Positions 62,723 to 64,000 of a stretch of DNA of 64,000 nt are shown here, in pieces. Source of the stretch: DAOTTY01 sp964451095 (GTDB lineage Bacteria > Chloroflexota > Anaerolineae > Aggregatilineales > Phototrophicaceae). The stretch is taken from the NCBI GenBank assembly GCA_964451095.1, contig CAYVGI010000004.1, positions 18,886-82,885 of the forward strand, written 5' to 3'. A model generated the notes under the pieces. The model had not been told where the DNA came from and searched no databases. It saw only the letters and a program-made list of their open reading frames with translations. Positions within the stretch are counted from its first letter, which is position 1; the number at the start of each line of letters is the position of its first letter. The position numbers were made by a program, and so were the translations under genes.

Positions 62723-64000
62723 CTACAGCACGGGCGCGTTTGGTTTGCGCGGCACAAACTGCCCTTGCCCGTTTTCGCCGAGCCACTCGTCACCATCGAC
62801 GAGCTTTTTGCCACGTTGGTAGACCATTGCGGGTTTACCCTTCACCGTCATGCCCTCATATACGTTGTAGTCCACGCGCATGTGGTGTGTTTCCGCACTG
62901 ATGGTGTGTTGCGCTTCCGGATCCCAGATAACCAGGTCAGCATCGGAGCCGATGGCGATGGTGCCCTTCTTCGGGTACATGCCAAAGATTTTTGCCGGGT
63001 TGGTGCACATCAACTCCACAAACTTGGTTGGCGAGAGCTTGCCCGTGTTCACACCGCTGTCCCACACGACCATCATGCGGTCTTCCAGCCCAGGCATCCC
63101 GTTCGGGATTTTGGCGAAGTTACCTTTACCTAGCTCCTTACCAGGGCGGCGGTAGGATGGGTCTTGTGCCTCGTACTCCACCCAATCGCCGTTCGGGTGG
63201 CTGTCCATCCACTCTTGCCAGGGACCGTGCCCGCCGTCGTACCAGAAGTCGCAGTGGTCGGTGCTGATGTGCTGCAAGGTGCCGTCTTGCACGGCACGCC
63301 ACAGCACGCCGTGGTCATACGTGGTGCGGATAGGCGGGGAGCACACATACTTTGCGCCCTCAAAGCCGGGCGCACCCAGGTGATCTTCCACCGTCAGGAA
63401 GAAGTACTGTACGCAGGTCTCGCCCATCACCGGGTAGCCTGCCTGCCGCCCGCGCCGCAGCGCCTCGATTGCGGGTTCGCACGTCATGTGCACCACATAC
63501 AGCGGGCAGCCCGTCATGCCGGACATGGTCACGGCGCGGTTGGTCGCCTCCCCTTCGATCTCCGGCGGGCGGGATGATGCGTGCCATACGGGGTCGGTTT
63601 TGCCCTCTGCTAGCAGCTTGGGCGTGAGCAGTGCCTCCACGTCGCCGTTTTCCGCGTGAACCATCACAATCATGCCGTTGTCGCTTGCCTTCTGCATACA
63701 GCGGAACAGCGTGTCGTCGTCCACCATGAACACGTTCTTGTACGCCATGAACACCTTCAGGCTGGTGATGCCTTCCTCCAGCAGCGACGGAATCTCGTCC
63801 ATCACGTCGTCGCGCAGGTCGGTGATTGCCATGTGGAAGCCGTAGTCGATCTGTGCTTTTTGTGCTTTCTTGCGCCACGTAGCGATGCCATCTGCCAGTG
63901 TGCCGCCAATGGGCTGGATCACAAAGTCGATGTGGCAGGTGGTGCCGCCGAAAGCGGCTGCCATGTGCCCGGTGTCGAAGTCGTCGTTGCTGATGGTGCC
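62723..64000 (-). CDS. Dihydropyrimidinase/hydantoinase (5' partial)
   Basis: The frame is open to the right edge, so the N-terminus lies outside the window. About 426 residues are seen. Metal-dependent cyclic amidohydrolase that opens dihydropyrimidine or hydantoin rings. Seen: carbamylated-Lys region ITSLKVFMAYKN, metal His in VHAENGD and VVHMTCEP, and STDHCDFW with the catalytic Asp. The C-terminal GTIAIGSDADLVIWDPE and RVDYNVYEGMTVKGKP blocks are characteristic. Reductive pyrimidine catabolism or D-hydantoin hydrolysis is the expected role. Allantoinase is less likely given the KNVF and HCDFW variants. The upstream neighbour beyond the window is unknown. Confidence 0.93.
   Translation of the reverse strand, partial: GTISNDDFDTGHMAAAFGGTTCHIDFVIQPIGGTLADGIATWRKKAQKAQIDYGFHMAITDLRDDVMDEIPSLLEEGITSLKVFMAYKNVFMVDDDTLFRCMQKASDNGMIVMVHAENGDVEALLTPKLLAEGKTDPVWHASSRPPEIEGEATNRAVTMSGMTGCPLYVVHMTCEPAIEALRRGRQAGYPVMGETCVQYFFLTVEDHLGAPGFEGAKYVCSPPIRTTYDHGVLWRAVQDGTLQHISTDHCDFWYDGGHGPWQEWMDSHPNGDWVEYEAQDPSYRRPGKELGKGNFAKIPNGMPGLEDRMMVVWDSGVNTGKLSPTKFVELMCTNPAKIFGMYPKKGTIAIGSDADLVIWDPEAQHTISAETHHMRVDYNVYEGMTVKGKPAMVYQRGKKLVDGDEWLGENGQGQFVPRKPNAPVL

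Noticed and set aside
1..64000. tRNA, rRNA, CRISPR and insertion sequence scan by eye
   Set aside because: No T-loop/cloverleaf pattern, repeat-spacer array, transposase or terminal inverted repeats were found. A covariance-model search would be decisive.

Overview
This is bacterial chromosome, densely coding, GC-rich, with mostly short intergenic gaps. I see no tRNA, rRNA, CRISPR array, insertion sequence or prophage. The gene mix suggests a free-living Chloroflexota bacterium, perhaps Anaerolineae-like: a DUF2723 glycosyltransferase, GT-C membrane enzymes with an extracytoplasmic beta domain, DUF4129/DUF4350 and SpoIIM membrane proteins, beta-helix/SH3 surface proteins, dockerin-like tails, a TIR-WD40 receptor and an Npt1-HEAT-cNMP protein. 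The lineage is inferred from family content, not from a marker gene. A run of 100 N at 8589-8688 shows this is a scaffold with a gap, and both window ends cut a gene.

Layout. 1-4821: a two-ATPase peptide ABC transporter subunit (cut at the left edge), adenylosuccinate lyase and, on the other strand, a DASS anion permease. 4964-11242 (minus): a beta-helix/SH3 surface protein, a GT-C-like membrane protein broken by the gap, and phosphoglycerate mutase GpmI. 11487-15436 (minus): an operon of a SHOCT-type small protein, circularly permuted ATP-grasp, alpha-E protein and transglutaminase. 15840-22386: a secreted subtilase with a dockerin-like tail, two alpha/beta hydrolases, a peroxiredoxin-like protein, a small secreted protein, FolC and a DUF4864 protein. 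22472-30660: a giant surface protein diverging from a three-gene glycan operon (GGDEF-like/sugar transferase, GT2, GT4). 30657-36419 (minus): a three-gene membrane operon (DUF4350, DUF4129, membrane protein), a secreted sugar dehydrogenase with a dockerin-like tail, and an aldo/keto reductase. 36416-39721: the Npt1-HEAT-cNMP protein. 39932-45299: a compact plus-strand set of TIR-TM-WD40, an orphan extracellular binding protein and SpoIIM. 45259-47043 (minus): galactokinase followed by a TetR regulator. 47241-51466: asparagine synthase, a strongly expressed small SH3-like secreted protein, and a DUF2723 membrane protein. 51463-54959 (minus): a small membrane protein, a renalase-like oxidoreductase and a GT39-like protein. 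55115-60719: a galactofuranose-type glycan cluster (fused GT4-GT2, UDP-galactopyranose mutase, EEP-domain protein, GalE). 60788-64000 (minus): glycerol-3-phosphate dehydrogenase and dihydropyrimidinase (cut at the right edge).

The main theme is the cell surface: two large beta-helix proteins with SH3 ends, secreted enzymes with dockerin-like tails, and several groups of glycosyltransferases supplied by GalE and UDP-galactopyranose mutase. The points most worth checking are the TIR-TM-WD40/binding-protein/SpoIIM gene set, the in-frame TAA that cuts off the natural start of galactokinase, the inactive GGDEF-like domain fused to a priming sugar transferase, and an alpha/beta hydrolase with Gly where the nucleophile should be.
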